A DNA stretch of 64,000 nt from positions 62,001 to 126,000 of the forward strand of contig JAJEJU010000024.1 of the NCBI GenBank assembly GCA_021390615.1, given 5' to 3'. Position 1 is the stretch's first letter; every line of letters begins with the position of its first letter. Shown here one piece after another: positions 12,901 through 22,544 of the stretch. Both the position numbers and the translations under genes were made by a program. This stretch comes from Rhodanobacteraceae bacterium ZG21-1. Lineage in GTDB: Bacteria > Pseudomonadota > Gammaproteobacteria > Xanthomonadales > Rhodanobacteraceae. The notes under the pieces were generated by a model. That model was not told the DNA's origin. It searched no databases and saw only the letters and a list, made by a program, of their open reading frames with translations.

Positions 12901-15900
12901 GCGGCCGTGGTCGTGCTGCAGGCCTTGCCCCTGAACGCCAACGGCAAGCTGGACCAGGCGGCGCTGCCGGCGCCGGCCTATGCCCGCGCCGACGCACGCC
13001 TGCCGCGGGATCCGCAGGAAGCCGCCCTGGCCGAACTGTTCGCCGAAGTGCTCGGGTTGGAGCAGGTCGGCATCGACCAGCATTTCTTCGAACTCGGCGG
13101 ACATTCCCTGCTGGCGACCCGGCTGGTCAGCCGGATTCGTTCAGTGATGCGGGTGGAAATGCCGATACGCACCTTGTTCGAGGCGCCGACGGTGGCCGGG
13201 CTCGCCCGGCGACTGCACGGCCAGGGCGCGCTGCGCCAAGCGCTGCAGCCGATGCCGAGACCGTCACGGATTCCGTTGTCCTACGCGCAGCGTCGGCTCT
13301 GGTTCATCCATCGTTTCGAGGGGCCAAGTGCGACCTACAATATTCCGCTCGCACTGCGCCTGAGCGGCAGCTTGGACGTCGGCGCACTGGAGCTGGCGTT
13401 GGCCGATCTACTTGAGCGCCACGAAAGCCTGCGCACTTTGATCGACGACAGCGATGGCGAGCCGGCGCAGCGCGTTCTTGCAGCGAGCGCGGCGCTTTCG
13501 CCGCTCACGCTCAGCCACGTCGACGGCGAGGCCGCTTTGGTCGCTGCTCTGCACGAAGCCGCCGGCCACCGTTTCGACCTGACGGCGGAGCTTCCGCTGC
13601 GCGTCAGCCTGTTTCGTATCGACGCGCAGCGGCATGTCTGTCTGCTCTTGCTGCATCACATCGCCGGCGACGGCGCATCGATGGCGCCGCTGGCCGGCGA
13701 CCTGGCCAGGGCCTACGCGGCCCGGCTTGCCGGCCACGCTCCCGACTGGAGCGCCTTGCCGGTGCAGTATGCGGACTACGCGCTGTGGCAGCGCGAACTG
13801 CTCGGCGACGAAAACGATCCGCACAGCGTGATCGCCCGCCAGTTCGATTACTGGAAGCTCGCCCTGGCCGATCTGCCCGAGCAGCTGTCGCTGCCCGGCG
13901 CTCGTGCGCGTCCCGCGGTGGCGAGCTATCGCGGGGACTCGCTGGCTTTCGAGATCGATGCCGAACTGCATCAACGGCTGCTCGCGCTGGCGCAGGCCCA
14001 CGGCGCCACCTTGTCGATGCTGCTGCAGGCTGCGCTCGCGGCCTTGCTGAGCCGGCTGGGCGGCGGCACCGACATTCCCCTGGGCAGCCCGCAGGCCGGG
14101 CGCATGGACGATGCCCTGAGCGGGCTGGTGGGCTTTTTCGTCAACACCTGGGTGCTGCGCGCGGATACCTCGGGCAATCCGGATTTCGCCAGCCTGCTCG
14201 GTCGTGTGCGCGAACGCGCGCTGGCGGCCTACGCACATCAGGACGCGCCGTTCGAGCGCCTGGTCGAGCTGATCAATCCGGTGCGCTCGACCGCGCACCA
14301 TCCCTTGTTCCAGGTGGCGCTGGCGCTGCAGAACCTGGGCCGGGCGGACTTCGCGTTCTCAGGCCTGCAGGTGGTCCCCGAGCCGATCGGCACGCGCGCG
14401 GCGAAGTTCGACCTGTTCTTCGCGCTGGCCGAGAAGCCGGCCGAACAGGGCCGGGCGCAAGGCCTGGAGGGCGAGGTCGAATACGCCACCGATCTGTTCG
14501 AGCGCGACACGGTACAGCGGCTGGTGCAGCGCCTGGTCCGTCTGCTCGAAGCGGTGGCGCGCGATGCGCAGCAGCCGATCGGCGCCATCGAGCTGCTGGA
14601 CGAGGCCGAGCGCCGCCAGTTGCTGTGCGACTGGAACGACACCGCGACGCCGCTGCCCAGGCCCGACCTGGCGTGGCTGTTCGGCCGGCAGGTGGCGCGT
14701 CAGCCCGACGCCGTGGCCGTGGTCTGCGGGGATCGTCGACTCAGCTACGGCCAGCTCGAACGGCGCGCCAATCATCTTGCCGCCTTGCTCGCCGAGCATG
14801 GCGTCGGGCCGGAGCGCGGCGTGGCACTGCTGCAGCAGCGCTCGCCGGAGCTGGTGGTTTCCCTGCTCGCGGTCATCAAGGCTGGCGGTTTCTACGTGCC
14901 CCTGCATGCGCACTATCCCGACCAGCGGCTGGCCCTGGTGCTGCAGGAGACCTCGGCCGTGGCGCTGCTGGCGGACCGCAGCAACGAGGGCAGACAGCTC
15001 GGGCAGCGCGTGCCGCTGATCCGGGTGGACCAGCTCGATTTCGAGGCGCTGGATGCAAGCCCGGCGACATCATTCGTGCCGCCGCCGGCGCATCCGCAGC
15101 AGCTGGCCTACGTGATGCATACCTCCGGCTCGACCGGCATGCCGAAGGGCGTGGCGGTGACCCAGCAGGACGTGGTGGCGCTGGCCTGCGATCGACGCTT
15201 CCAGGCCGGCGGGCAGTCATGCGTGCTGATGCATTCGCCGCACGCCTTCGATGCCTCGACCTACGAGGTGTGGGTGCCTCTGCTCGGCGGCGGACGGATC
15301 GCCATCGCGCCGGACGGCGAATTGGACGTAGACGCGCTGGCGCAGGCCATGCTGCGGCACGAGGTCTCCGCGTTGTTCCTCACCACCGCGCTGTTCAACC
15401 TGCTGGTGCAGGAGCGGCCAAGCTGTTTCGCGCCGGTCCGCGAAGTGTGGACCGGTGGCGAAGCCGCCGATCCGTCGGCCTTCCGCAAATTGCTGGCCGA
15501 CCACGACGACATCACCTTGATGCATGTCTACGGTCCCACCGAGAGCACCACCTTCGCCACCGCCCATGCGCTGCGATCGCCTTATCGCGCCGAACTCGGC
15601 ACGCCGATCGGTGCGCCGATGGAGCATACCCGCGCCTACGTGCTCGACCCGGCCTTGCAGCCGGTGCCGGTGGGCGTGGCGGGCGAGCTTTATCTCGCCG
15701 GCGAGGGCTTGGCGCGCGGTTATCTGGGCCGCCCGGCGCAGACCGCGGAGCGTTTCGTGGCCGATCCTTTCGGCGTCGGCGGCCGCCTGTACCGCACCGG
15801 CGACCTGGTGCGCTGGCGTGCCGACGGCACGCTGGATTTCCTCGGCCGCAACGACCACCAGGTGAAGATCCGCGGCTTCCGCATCGAGCCCGACGAAGCC

Positions 15901-18432
15901 GCAGCGGTGCTGCGACGACACGCGGCGGTGGCGCAGGCGGCGGTAGTGGTGCGCGAGGATCAGCCGGGCGAGAAGCAGCTGGTCGGCTACGTGGTGCTCG
16001 GCCACGAGGGCGGGCGCTCGCGCGACGCGGCGCAGGAGCAAGGCCAGATCGACGAATGGCAGAGCATCTACGACAAGCTCTACGACGACTCAAAGGAGTT
16101 GCCGTTCGGCGAGAACTTCAGCGGCTGGCAAAGCAGCTACAGCGGCGAGCCGATCGCGCTGGAGGAGATGCGCGAATGGCGCGACGCCACGGTGCAGCGC
16201 ATCCGCCAACTGCAGCCGCGCCGCCTGCTCGAGATCGGCGTCGGCAGCGGTCTGCTGCTGGCGCGCCTGGCACAGCATTGCGAGGCTTACTGGGCCACGG
16301 ATTTTTCCGCCCCTACCATCGAGACCCTGCGCAGCCAGCTGGCGAGGCAGGGCGGCTGGAGCGAACGCGTGCATCTGCGCGTGCTGCCGGCGCACCAGTC
16401 CGACGGCCTGCCCAAGGCGTACTTCGATACGGTGGTGATCAACTCGGTGTCGCAATACTTTCCCAACGCCGCCTACCTGGTCGAGGTGATCGGCGCGGCG
16501 ATGGAACGGCTGGCGCCCGGCGGCGCCTTGTACCTGGGCGACGTGCGCAACCTGGATCTGCTGGCCAGCTTCGCCAGTGCGGTCGAGTGGAGCCAGGCCG
16601 CGGCGGATGCGTCGGTGGACGAGCTGCGCCGGCGCATCCGGCAGAGCCTGCTGGCGGAAAAGGAATTGCTGCTCGCACCGGAGTTCTTCTCTCTGCTGCC
16701 GTCCCGTCTGCCGGCCATCGCGGCGGTGGACATCCAGCTCAAGCGAGGACATGCCGCCAACGAACTGACGCGCTATCGCTACGAGGTGGTGCTGCGCAAG
16801 GCGCCGGTGTCCGCATGCTCGCTGGCCGCGGCGCCGCGCCGGTCGTGGCAGGAAGTGGGCGACCTCGCCGGCCTGGAATCCTGGCTGAGCGAACGGCGCC
16901 CCGCCAGCCTGCGCCTGAGCGAGATTCCGAATGCCCGCCTGGCCGGCGAGCTGGCGCTGGCCCGTGAGATCCAGGCGGGCACGGACATGGCTTCGCTGCG
17001 CGAGGTGTGGTCGCGTGCCGCGGGCGTCGAGCCCGAAGCGTTGCATGCCCTGGGCGAGCGCAGGGGTTATCGCACGTGGCTCACCTGGTCGGGTCGTGCC
17101 GACGGCGGCATGGAGGCCTTGTTCGTCGATCCGGCCCAGCTGCCCGAGGCTGCTGATGCCGATGCGGCGCTTGCCGATCTCTACTTGCCGCAGGCGGCGC
17201 GACGCGATCTCGCGGCCTGCGCCAACGATCCGGCCAATTTCGATCAGCTCGCCGAGCTGCGTCGCTACGCGGCGGAGCAGCTGCCGGACTATTTGATTCC
17301 CTCGGCCCTGGTCCTGCTCGACCAGTTGCCGTTGACCCCGAACGGCAAGCTGGATCGCCAGGCCTTGCCCGCTCCGGATTTCTCGGGCGAACGCTATCGC
17401 GCGCCGCGCCATCCGCAGGAGCAGGTGCTGGCCGCCCTGTTTGCCGAGGTGCTGGGCCTGCCGCGCGTCGGCATCGACGACAGCTTCTTCGCGCTGGGCG
17501 GCCATTCGCTGCTGGCGATGCGCCTGGTCGGCAGGATTCGCGCCGCGCTGGGTGCCGAGCTGTCGGTGCGCGCTCTGTTCGAGGCGCCCACGGTGGCCGG
17601 CCTCGCGCTGCAGCTGCGGCGCGCCACCCACGCGCAGACCGTGCTGCCTTTACGCGCCGTGGGCGCGGAGCGGCCGCTGTTCTGTCTGCCGCCGGGCGGC
17701 AGCCTGTCCTGGTGTTATGCAGGCCTGGTCAGTCATATCGGCGCGGATTGCCCCATTTACGGTCTGCAGCCGCCGGAGGCGGATGGCGCGCAGGCGTCGC
17801 GGGTGCGCATCGAGGACGACGTGCGGCACTACGTCGACGAGATCCGCCGGGTGCAGCCGAAAGGCCCTTATCGCCTGATGGGCTGGTCGATCGGCGGGCT
17901 GATGGCGCATGCCATCGCCACCACCTTGCAGGCCATGGGCGAGCGGGTGAGCGCCCTGGTCATCATCGATGCCTATCCGATGGCCGGGCTGGCGATCGAT
18001 CACGGCACGGCCGAGCGCCACACGCGCTCGATCCGACGCCATGCCTTCAAGAGCATCCTGTCGGGATTCGGCGTCAACGAGGCGGCATGGCCAGAGCCGG
18101 CGGAGGATCATCGCCCCTGGCTGGACGGCCTGGTCGACCAGGGCGTGCTGCCCGCCGACGACCTGCCCATCATCGCGCACATGCTGCGCTCCTTCGAACG
18201 CAGCAGCAGCCTCGCCGGCACGTTCAGGCCACGTCCTTTCGACGGCGACCTGTTGTTCTTCCGCGCGGCGGAAGTGCCGGAGGAACAGCTGGCGCCCTCG
18301 GTCGATGCCTGGTCGCCGTACGTGACGGGGCGCATCGAGATCCACGACGTGCAGGCCGATCACTTCGGCATGCTGGATCAGGACACGCGCGCGCCGATCG
18401 GCCGCGTGTTGACCAGGAAGCTGCGCAGCTAG
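6928..18432 (+). CDS. NRPS trimodular terminal subunit, C-A-T-C-A-T-C-A-MT-T-TE
   Basis: A 3834-residue megasynthase holding modules 3-5. Module 3: C (H129-H-I-A-S-D-G), A (by-eye code D-A-W-A-V-A-S-V-C-K), carrier Ser997 in LGGDSIL. Module 4: a different C subclass (start near [13 protein letters not shown]1201-H-A-I-V-D-G), A with Phe-like code D-A-W-V-V-A-A-V-C-K, carrier Ser2060 in LGGHSLL. Module 5: C (H2243-H-I-A-G-D-G), A with code D-A-Y-F-W-G-V-T-F-K interrupted by a methyltransferase from about 3043 (LEIGVGSG near 3100), carrier Ser3527, then a type I thioesterase with GWSIGG (Ser3654), Asp3681 and His3812 as the likely triad. ATG 6928 follows AAGGAG at 6914-6919; the frame is open upstream but only as overlap with the previous gene. 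The thioesterase should release the pentapeptide as acid or macrocycle. Confidence 0.96.
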   Translation: MIPLSFAQQRLWFLHRLEGPSAVYNVPLVLRLEGTLDVQALDQALADVVARHESLRTVFTEADGVAQQVIHEGDAARPALQRFAVQADALDQALRDAVGYCFDLQREIPWRASLFELGPERHVLCVLTHHIASDGWSWGPLARDLTAAYTARCHGVAPAWEPLPVQYADYSLWQREWMAQESEPGSQAAREVAYWTSALADLQELSNLPTDRPRPSVPSHRGATVAFSIDAEIHRRLLALARESQASLFMVLHAAVAALLCSLGVGNDIVLGSPVAGRNDEALEELIGFFVNVLVLRLDTAGDPSFRALVARAREVDLEAYTHQNLPFERLVEIVNPTRSSSHHPLFQTKLMLENNAQSSWALPGLSVRQHYLDSDTARCDLGFNFLENFLPDGAPAGLECIIEFACDLFERDSVARHGRRLLQLLDAVARNPDLPIGAIELDDGELRRQLLHAWNDTALSLAQETLPELFARRVAAAPAAIAASCAGVHLSYAELDARANQLAHQLRSLGVGPDVVVGVCLRRSLDLVVGLLGVLKAGGAYLPLDPEYPAERLAYMIGDAVVPLILTEDALAERLPAHWGLWLRMDADAGEIAAQPQTPPDSGLQPAHLAYVIYTSGSTGQPKGVAVTHQGIPNLLACQIDTLGVDARSRVLQFASTSFDAAFWELCMGVLAGGCLVLADPAQLQPGPDLIELVAREAITHIALTPAVLGLLPEHALPASATLVVAGEACPLALVQRWSQRLHMFNSYGPTEATVCVTMSGRLRGDEAPPIGRPIYNSQIYVLDAALRPTPQGVTGELYLAGIGLARGYLHRSALTASRFVANPFGAPGSLMYRTGDLARWRGDGQLDYVGRADQQIKLRGFRIELGEIEAQLMQHRGVAQAAAVMREDRPGHRQLLAYVVPAAGELDVSALRSALARQLPDYMVPAAILPLPALPTTPNGKLDRKALPAPVFAGDEAGVEPRNARERMLADLFAGVLGRESVSIEDSFFELGGDSILALQLKAQAQQQGIGFELAALFDHQTVAALAGMATFEKVEAGEASATIAPFALISAADRQRIPAGVVDAYPLSQLQLGMFFHSDYDSRSTLYRACMGFAIDLPFEQGALRKTLDELSSRHEMLRTGFALDGFSEPLQLVHAQAEIPLSVRDLGGLAPAAQQAALDAWFDSDESHTFDQQSVPLFRVCVHRLDEEAFHLSVSCHHAIVDGWSDSSLIAELMQRYQAHLQGKPLPIEPLSACYRDYIALERAAVASPESRDFWKKLLEGVEPCGPLCAPPAVAPGDADGISLTQPLQIAEQTAAELVALGQRLKAPLKSVLLAAHMAALSMLSGRCDVVTGMVIHGRPEVADGDKLIGLFLNSVPFRLRVEGGSWSGLVRRAMEAERELMPHRRYPLAQMVEDLGQRHLLPVAFNYTNFHADDKLGELGRHLRAHGGAGGDNSFPFQVNFQLGETGLVAWLSGHRTHYDPAALERYAACYEQVLRSMAEQADRPIPRISPLGEAERQRLMQYGNVVPGGDDGAPPEHFASLFERQARQTPEADALSCAGVMLNYRELNARANRLARVMLAEGVCPGHIVALALPRSIELVVALLATLKCGAAYLPLDVDYPPERLRHMLQDARPARLLHMGHAIAGMDVSVPAIRLDGEAIAAALSTASEHDLSEAERVGRRYVHGPAYVIYTSGSSGRPKGVVTTHEGLASLAASQRKHLGCAGARVLQWASASFDASVWELVAAFAGGGCLVIPRPGPLAGDELADVLRREAIGHAVIPPAVLESLSPDMLAPSLALVLAGEACAPALAERWAAGRLLLNAYGPTESTVCASISDPLSDARAPIGRPIAGNRLYVLDQTLQPVPVGVAGELYIAGKGLAQGYLHRPDLTAQRFVADPFVAGERMYRSGDRVCWGDDGQLEYLGRTDRQLKIRGFRIELGEVEAALRRLPGVAQAAAVVREDRPGQRLLVGYAVAAAAARSDDEGQGDDWRRQLAERLPEYMVPAAVVVLQALPLNANGKLDQAALPAPAYARADARLPRDPQEAALAELFAEVLGLEQVGIDQHFFELGGHSLLATRLVSRIRSVMRVEMPIRTLFEAPTVAGLARRLHGQGALRQALQPMPRPSRIPLSYAQRRLWFIHRFEGPSATYNIPLALRLSGSLDVGALELALADLLERHESLRTLIDDSDGEPAQRVLAASAALSPLTLSHVDGEAALVAALHEAAGHRFDLTAELPLRVSLFRIDAQRHVCLLLLHHIAGDGASMAPLAGDLARAYAARLAGHAPDWSALPVQYADYALWQRELLGDENDPHSVIARQFDYWKLALADLPEQLSLPGARARPAVASYRGDSLAFEIDAELHQRLLALAQAHGATLSMLLQAALAALLSRLGGGTDIPLGSPQAGRMDDALSGLVGFFVNTWVLRADTSGNPDFASLLGRVRERALAAYAHQDAPFERLVELINPVRSTAHHPLFQVALALQNLGRADFAFSGLQVVPEPIGTRAAKFDLFFALAEKPAEQGRAQGLEGEVEYATDLFERDTVQRLVQRLVRLLEAVARDAQQPIGAIELLDEAERRQLLCDWNDTATPLPRPDLAWLFGRQVARQPDAVAVVCGDRRLSYGQLERRANHLAALLAEHGVGPERGVALLQQRSPELVVSLLAVIKAGGFYVPLHAHYPDQRLALVLQETSAVALLADRSNEGRQLGQRVPLIRVDQLDFEALDASPATSFVPPPAHPQQLAYVMHTSGSTGMPKGVAVTQQDVVALACDRRFQAGGQSCVLMHSPHAFDASTYEVWVPLLGGGRIAIAPDGELDVDALAQAMLRHEVSALFLTTALFNLLVQERPSCFAPVREVWTGGEAADPSAFRKLLADHDDITLMHVYGPTESTTFATAHALRSPYRAELGTPIGAPMEHTRAYVLDPALQPVPVGVAGELYLAGEGLARGYLGRPAQTAERFVADPFGVGGRLYRTGDLVRWRADGTLDFLGRNDHQVKIRGFRIEPDEAAAVLRRHAAVAQAAVVVREDQPGEKQLVGYVVLGHEGGRSRDAAQEQGQIDEWQSIYDKLYDDSKELPFGENFSGWQSSYSGEPIALEEMREWRDATVQRIRQLQPRRLLEIGVGSGLLLARLAQHCEAYWATDFSAPTIETLRSQLARQGGWSERVHLRVLPAHQSDGLPKAYFDTVVINSVSQYFPNAAYLVEVIGAAMERLAPGGALYLGDVRNLDLLASFASAVEWSQAAADASVDELRRRIRQSLLAEKELLLAPEFFSLLPSRLPAIAAVDIQLKRGHAANELTRYRYEVVLRKAPVSACSLAAAPRRSWQEVGDLAGLESWLSERRPASLRLSEIPNARLAGELALAREIQAGTDMASLREVWSRAAGVEPEALHALGERRGYRTWLTWSGRADGGMEALFVDPAQLPEAADADAALADLYLPQAARRDLAACANDPANFDQLAELRRYAAEQLPDYLIPSALVLLDQLPLTPNGKLDRQALPAPDFSGERYRAPRHPQEQVLAALFAEVLGLPRVGIDDSFFALGGHSLLAMRLVGRIRAALGAELSVRALFEAPTVAGLALQLRRATHAQTVLPLRAVGAERPLFCLPPGGSLSWCYAGLVSHIGADCPIYGLQPPEADGAQASRVRIEDDVRHYVDEIRRVQPKGPYRLMGWSIGGLMAHAIATTLQAMGERVSALVIIDAYPMAGLAIDHGTAERHTRSIRRHAFKSILSGFGVNEAAWPEPAEDHRPWLDGLVDQGVLPADDLPIIAHMLRSFERSSSLAGTFRPRPFDGDLLFFRAAEVPEEQLAPSVDAWSPYVTGRIEIHDVQADHFGMLDQDTRAPIGRVLTRKLRS

Positions 18433-18448
18433 TCCGCCAACATGGATG

Positions 18449-18474
18449 GATGCCCCGCCGCGCGGCGGGGCATC
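18449..18474 (+). terminator. GC-rich hairpin between NRPS and hydroxylase genes
   Basis: A perfect 11-bp inverted repeat (GATGCCCCGCC / GGCGGGGCATC) with a GCGC loop begins 17 bp after the NRPS stop and ends 27 bp before the next start. No T-run follows directly, although an AT-rich stretch (AATTCAATTT) begins 6 bp later. It could be a partial terminator or an mRNA-stabilising hairpin that lowers expression of the downstream gene relative to the megasynthase. Confidence 0.5.
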
Positions 18475-18501
18475 GAGCCGAATTCAATTTCAGGAAGCCG
18501 C

Positions 18502-20106
18502 ATGAACGCGATCGATGCATCCGAGCCGGTATTTCTCGACAGCGACGTCAAGCTCGAGCCGCTGGTGTTCCGCTGGTACGCCTGGAGCCATCTGGTGTCG
18601 CCGGTGCAGCTCGCCTTCAATCTGGCCTACCGTTACCTGCCGATGCTGAAATCCTTCATCGCCAATCCGGCGATGCACGAGATGGCCGCCAGGAACCCGA
18701 AGATGCTCGGCGGTTCCTTTCTCGAGCTGCGCCAGCAGGATCTCGCGCAGGTACGCGCCGTGCAGCAGGCGATCCTCCAGCAAGGAACGACCCTGCTGGG
18801 ATTGGCCGAGGACATCCTGGCGCTCGATCGCCAGCTGCAGAAAACCGAGACGGGCCACAGCCTGGATCATCTCTACGCGCAGCTGCCGGCCTCGCTCGCG
18901 GGCATGGTCGAGGCCGGCTACGATCTCAACAGCCACCCGTCGCTGCGCATCGCCGAGGAACTGGCCTATGGCGATGCCCAGCTGTCGCCGCCGTCGCAGG
19001 AGCTGGGCTTCAGCCGCATCCGCGACGAGTCGCGCAACTTCTTCTTGAATACGCCCCGGCTCGAAACCAGCGAGCGCCTGATCCTGCCGGCGCCGTTCGC
19101 GCATGCATGCTTCGACCTGCTTTCGGCCAGCCGCATCGCGCCTGTGCCGTTCGGCGAACTGGCCGACGCGCTGGGCGCGGATGCGGCGTTGCGGCCGCGC
19201 CTGCGCGGCTTCTTCCGCCACGAGCCGACCCCGCGGAACGCGCCGGACTTCACTGGCGAAGGCGTGCGCCTGCGCTACTTCGGGCATGCCTGCGTGCTCA
19301 TCCAGAGCAGCGAGGTGAGCATCCTGGTCGATCCGTTCCTGACCTGGGACCGCGACGATGCCGAAGGCCGCCTGACCTTCCACGATCTGCCCGACCGCAT
19401 CGACTATCTGTTCCTCACCCACAATCACCAGGATCACTTCAGCATCGAAACCCTGCTGCAGCTGCGCGACCGCATCGGCACCATCCTGGTGCCGAGGAAC
19501 AACGCGAGCAACCTGGCCGACCCGTCGATGAAATGGGCCTTGCGCGGCATCGGTCACGCGCGGGTGCGAGTGATGGACCCGCTGGACCGCATCGATTTCG
19601 CCGAGGGCCATCTGACCAGCCTGCCTTTCTACGGCGAACATGCCGATCTGAACATCGCCAGCAAGCACGGCCTGCATCTGGAAATCAAAGGACGGCGCTT
19701 CCTGTTCCTGGCCGATTCCGACTGCAAAGATCGCATGCTTTATCGGCGACTGATCCAGCGTCTGGGGCGGGTGGACTGCCTGTTCATCGGCATGGAGTGC
19801 GACGGCGCGCCGCTGAGCTGGCTCTACGGCCCATATCTCAGCCATCCTATCAGCCGCAAGGACGACGACTCGCGGCGCCTGTCGGGCTCGGACTGCGAGC
19901 ATGCCTGGGCCATCGTCGAGGAATCCGGCTGCAGCCAGGTCTTCGTGTATGCGATGGGGCAGGAGCCGTGGCTGCGCTTCGTGGTGGGCCTGGAATACAC
20001 CCCGCAGAACAAGCAGATCATCGAGTCGGACCAACTGCTGGCGCGCTGCCGCGAGCATGGCATTCCCGCCGAGCGCCTGCGCGGCTGCCGCAGCATGGTT
20101 TACTGA
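18502..20106 (+). CDS. CmlA-like diiron beta-hydroxylase of carrier-bound amino acids
   Basis: A 534-residue protein: an alpha/beta N-terminal domain of about 240 residues followed by a metallo-beta-lactamase fold. The metal motif is H307-N-H309-Q-D311-H312, and Glu379 (in FYGEHADLN) occupies the place where CmlA of chloramphenicol synthesis has a glutamate. CmlA is 532 residues and its motif, as I recall it, starts at His305 with Glu377, so both features match with an offset of two. Further candidate ligands are Asp405/Asp407 and His467. CmlA enzymes use a diiron site and O2 to beta-hydroxylate an aromatic amino acid held on an NRPS carrier. Here the natural target is the residue of module 3 or 4. 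ATG 18502 follows AGGAAG. It is the last gene of the cluster on this strand. Confidence 0.82.
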   Translation: MNAIDASEPVFLDSDVKLEPLVFRWYAWSHLVSPVQLAFNLAYRYLPMLKSFIANPAMHEMAARNPKMLGGSFLELRQQDLAQVRAVQQAILQQGTTLLGLAEDILALDRQLQKTETGHSLDHLYAQLPASLAGMVEAGYDLNSHPSLRIAEELAYGDAQLSPPSQELGFSRIRDESRNFFLNTPRLETSERLILPAPFAHACFDLLSASRIAPVPFGELADALGADAALRPRLRGFFRHEPTPRNAPDFTGEGVRLRYFGHACVLIQSSEVSILVDPFLTWDRDDAEGRLTFHDLPDRIDYLFLTHNHQDHFSIETLLQLRDRIGTILVPRNNASNLADPSMKWALRGIGHARVRVMDPLDRIDFAEGHLTSLPFYGEHADLNIASKHGLHLEIKGRRFLFLADSDCKDRMLYRRLIQRLGRVDCLFIGMECDGAPLSWLYGPYLSHPISRKDDDSRRLSGSDCEHAWAIVEESGCSQVFVYAMGQEPWLRFVVGLEYTPQNKQIIESDQLLARCREHGIPAERLRGCRSMVY

Positions 20107-20137
20107 GGCCGCCGTCGCGTCGGTGCGTGTCCGAGGT

Positions 20138-20158
20138 GCTGGTCAGATGCCGACCAGC
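20138..20158. terminator. Small hairpin between convergent genes
   Basis: A 7-bp inverted repeat (GCTGGTC / GACCAGC) with a 7-nt loop lies where the hydroxylase gene and the opposite-strand Sel1 gene converge; it overlaps the last codons of the latter. There is no T-run, so a terminator role is only possible. Confidence 0.25.
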
Positions 20159-20868
20159 GGCTTGCCGGGCACCCACGTTTCGGCCGTCTGTTTGGCACGC
20201 GCGATTTCTTTGGGCGAAAGTTGCGGCGCCAGATTCTCGGTCGAAAATTCGGAGAACTCTTCGACGCTGTAGTCGCCGTCGGCATGCTTGAGCGCGGTGA
20301 GGTAAAGCGTGTACGCGGTCGACAGGCTGTGCTTGACCCCGCGGCCCTGCTCGTACATGGACGCCATGCTCTGCAGTCCGCGACCATAGCCTTGACGTGC
20401 TGCCGCGCGGTACAGAGCGATGCCCTTAGGCACGTTTTCCTTCAGCTTCATGCCCATCTCGTACATCATGCCGAGGGCGTCCTGTGCAGGCGCATAGCCT
20501 TGGTCGGCGGCCATCTGAAAGCATTCGGCGGCGCGGCCGAACAGAGGGTTGTCCCGCGTCACGGCCAATAGGCGCGACTGCTGCCACGCGATATCGTCGA
20601 TGCGGACGCCCATCTCGTATTGCATCTTCGCGTCGCCGCGATGCGCCGCAACGAGATCCCACTTGACCGCCTGATCGTCATCTTGACCGCGGTAATACTC
20701 ACCGAGCAGCGAGGCCGCGGTGGGATTGCCCTGGTTGGCCAAGGGGGTCAGCTCGGCGATGGCCTTGGTCCAGTCGTGCTTGTTATAGGCGTCGACGCCT
20801 TCACTCAAGCCGGCGATCGCTGGTGCGGCAAACAACAGCAGGGCTAGACACGCGATGAGTCCTTTCAT
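20143..20868 (-). CDS. Periplasmic Sel1-repeat protein
   Basis: A 241-residue protein with a clear Sec signal peptide (MKGLIACLALLLFAAPAIAG, cleavage near residue 19) followed by Sel1-like alpha-helical repeats, visible as recurring A-x-x-G-x-x-x-A-x-x-x-L-G-x-x-Y/M-E-x-G units (for example AADQGYAPAQDALGMMYEMG and AARQGYGRGLQSMASMYEQG). Such repeats form protein-protein interaction scaffolds; no enzymatic motif is present. The start was moved 13 codons inside the longest frame because AAGGAA sits 6 bp before this ATG and the signal peptide then begins at residue 1. It converges with the NRPS cluster, so it is probably not part of it. Confidence 0.85.
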   Translation of the reverse strand: MKGLIACLALLLFAAPAIAGLSEGVDAYNKHDWTKAIAELTPLANQGNPTAASLLGEYYRGQDDDQAVKWDLVAAHRGDAKMQYEMGVRIDDIAWQQSRLLAVTRDNPLFGRAAECFQMAADQGYAPAQDALGMMYEMGMKLKENVPKGIALYRAAARQGYGRGLQSMASMYEQGRGVKHSLSTAYTLYLTALKHADGDYSVEEFSEFSTENLAPQLSPKEIARAKQTAETWVPGKPLVGI

Positions 20869-20952
20869 GTGGATTCCTTGCATAAACGTGGGGAAGGTGA
20901 CGGACACTGGCTGCGCTCGGCTGGCCGGCTTCCGGCTATTTTGCCGAGGCCG

Positions 20953-21771
20953 TCAGGCCGGGCGATCCGCATCCGGTGTGATGTTCACGTCCAGGCAAGT
21001 GATCGGTGCAGGGCGCAGCCTTCGATGCAGGCGCGCCCACCAGCCCTGCGAATGGGATCGGCTGTAGAACGGCGCCTCGTCGGTGAGCGGGCGCAGCAGG
21101 TCGAAATCCTGCTGGTCGCCGCGAAGGTCCAGATGCAGGAACTGGCCGGGCAGCAGCAGCCCGGTCTGCGCGCGGATCCGCTCGTGATGCGATGGCGAGG
21201 CGCCGCCGTCCAAGGCCACGCCTACATCCAGTGTCGTCTTGCCGGCCAGGCTGACCAGCCCGAGCCAGGCCTGGGCGATATCGGGCTGCTCGCGGCAATA
21301 GTCGTAGAGCCAGCGGGCAAAGGCCGTCGGATATTGCTTGGCCACCGCCGCGGCATCGATCGCGGATGCGTTGCCGTCGCTGCGTTCGATCGCGAGCAAT
21401 TGCACGAACAGCAGCAGTACCTGGTATTCCAGGACCAGTCCGTCGCCGTCGTCGACGATGCTTACCCGGAACGGCGCCCGCTGCACCATCTTGAGCATCG
21501 TCGCGCCATCGATTTCCAGGATGCTGCCGTTCGCGGGTTTCACGCGCGCTTCGGCGGTCGCCGCATCCAGTGCCACCCGCAGGTCGCGGTCGTCCTCGCT
21601 CTTGCCGACCAGCAGCAAGGCCTTCCTGCCTTGCGGGACATCGTCGCTATTCGATGCAGGCGCAAAGAAGGGCATCTGCACGAAGCGCTCGATCAAGGCC
21701 GGCAGCGCTTCTTTCTCTTGCCGTCCGCCATGGAGCGCCTGACGCAGCTCGACGAGAAAGGGATGGGGCAT
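20953..21771 (-). CDS. SseB-like protein of unknown role
   Basis: About 272 residues, soluble and without a signal peptide. The N-terminal half (LVELRQALHGG...ALPALIERFVQMPFFAP) resembles SseB N-terminal domains: a helix of the L-x-x-A-L type, then a short segment ending in a hydrophobic strand and proline. SseB-like domains occur in cytosolic proteins of unknown function as well as type III secretion proteins; no secretion genes are nearby. The start at 21771 gives MPHPFLVEL; a GGAG about 12 bp upstream could serve as ribosome binding site, with an AAGGA touching the ATG. The frame continues upstream for 71 codons but that part looks unlike protein. The function is unknown. Confidence 0.5.
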   Translation of the reverse strand: MPHPFLVELRQALHGGRQEKEALPALIERFVQMPFFAPASNSDDVPQGRKALLLVGKSEDDRDLRVALDAATAEARVKPANGSILEIDGATMLKMVQRAPFRVSIVDDGDGLVLEYQVLLLFVQLLAIERSDGNASAIDAAAVAKQYPTAFARWLYDYCREQPDIAQAWLGLVSLAGKTTLDVGVALDGGASPSHHERIRAQTGLLLPGQFLHLDLRGDQQDFDLLRPLTDEAPFYSRSHSQGWWARLHRRLRPAPITCLDVNITPDADRPA

Positions 21772-22544
21772 TCCTTGGCTCCATGACTCCAGATGGCCTT
21801 GGAGTCTAGCAACGGCGATCGGACCTTGAAAGCGGCATGCGATGGTTCCGCTCCGATATCGGAGCACTGCTCGCGGTGAACAGTTGGGCGGCAGCGCAGC
21901 GTCGATCATTCGTACGTCGTCGGCACGCTGCCGTTTGACCGGCGCCCGACAAGCTGATTCGCACTTGGCAGTCTGGGCCTGCACCGCGCCGAGTTTTTCG
22001 ACGACGGCGATTCAGGCGCCACGGGACCTTCGAAGATGTGCCTGGAAACAAAATGTAAAAATCACCTTCATTTTCGCCGTGATCGTTATCCGTGCTTTTG
22101 CGCGTGGCGCGCGAATTAAAGCTTTGGGCAAACGAAATGCCGAGTGGTGCAGTTCGCTGTCCGCCATTTTTTATCTGCCGTGAAATAGCGTGACAACGTC
22201 ACCAGCTTGGCGTGCTCGAATTCGCTAGCGTGAGTTGCCCACGCCCATGTCGGCGGCTCGGAAGTAAAGCCAGGGCGTTTTGCCAATGGCGTTTCACTCA
22301 TTCGTCGGGCCAGCGAAGGCGAGCAGGTACCTGCATCTTGCTGAGCCATTCGGCTCGGCGCGCCTGTTTGCTTGAAATCACTCGGCATGAGTTGCGTGTG
22401 GGTCGCACTGAGAAGGGCATGACTGCAAAGCACTTCCAGGCGAGATGCTGAGTTTGTCGTGGGCATTTTTCCAAGGGGGATGTCAGGGCTCTTTAGATGG
22501 TTTGGAGCCAGAACTGCAACCATTCATTTTCAAGGGAGAAATGT
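21772..22544. other. Intergenic region between divergent genes
   Basis: No convincing gene. A 135-residue frame on the - strand (22116-22523) has atypical composition and no ribosome binding site. A short dyad GTGAC-AAC-GTCAC occurs at 22190-22202. The ribosome binding site AAGGGAG of the next gene is at 22532-22538. The stretch must contain the promoters of both flanking genes. Confidence 0.4.

Noticed and set aside
18502-20106. Reading the MBL-fold gene as a beta-lactamase or resistance gene
   Set aside because: It lacks a signal peptide, is far longer than beta-lactamases, has an extra N-terminal domain, and matches CmlA in length and ligand register.
22116-22523. 135-codon - strand frame in the gap before the secreted-protein gene
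   Set aside because: No ribosome binding site, odd composition, and no recognisable segment.
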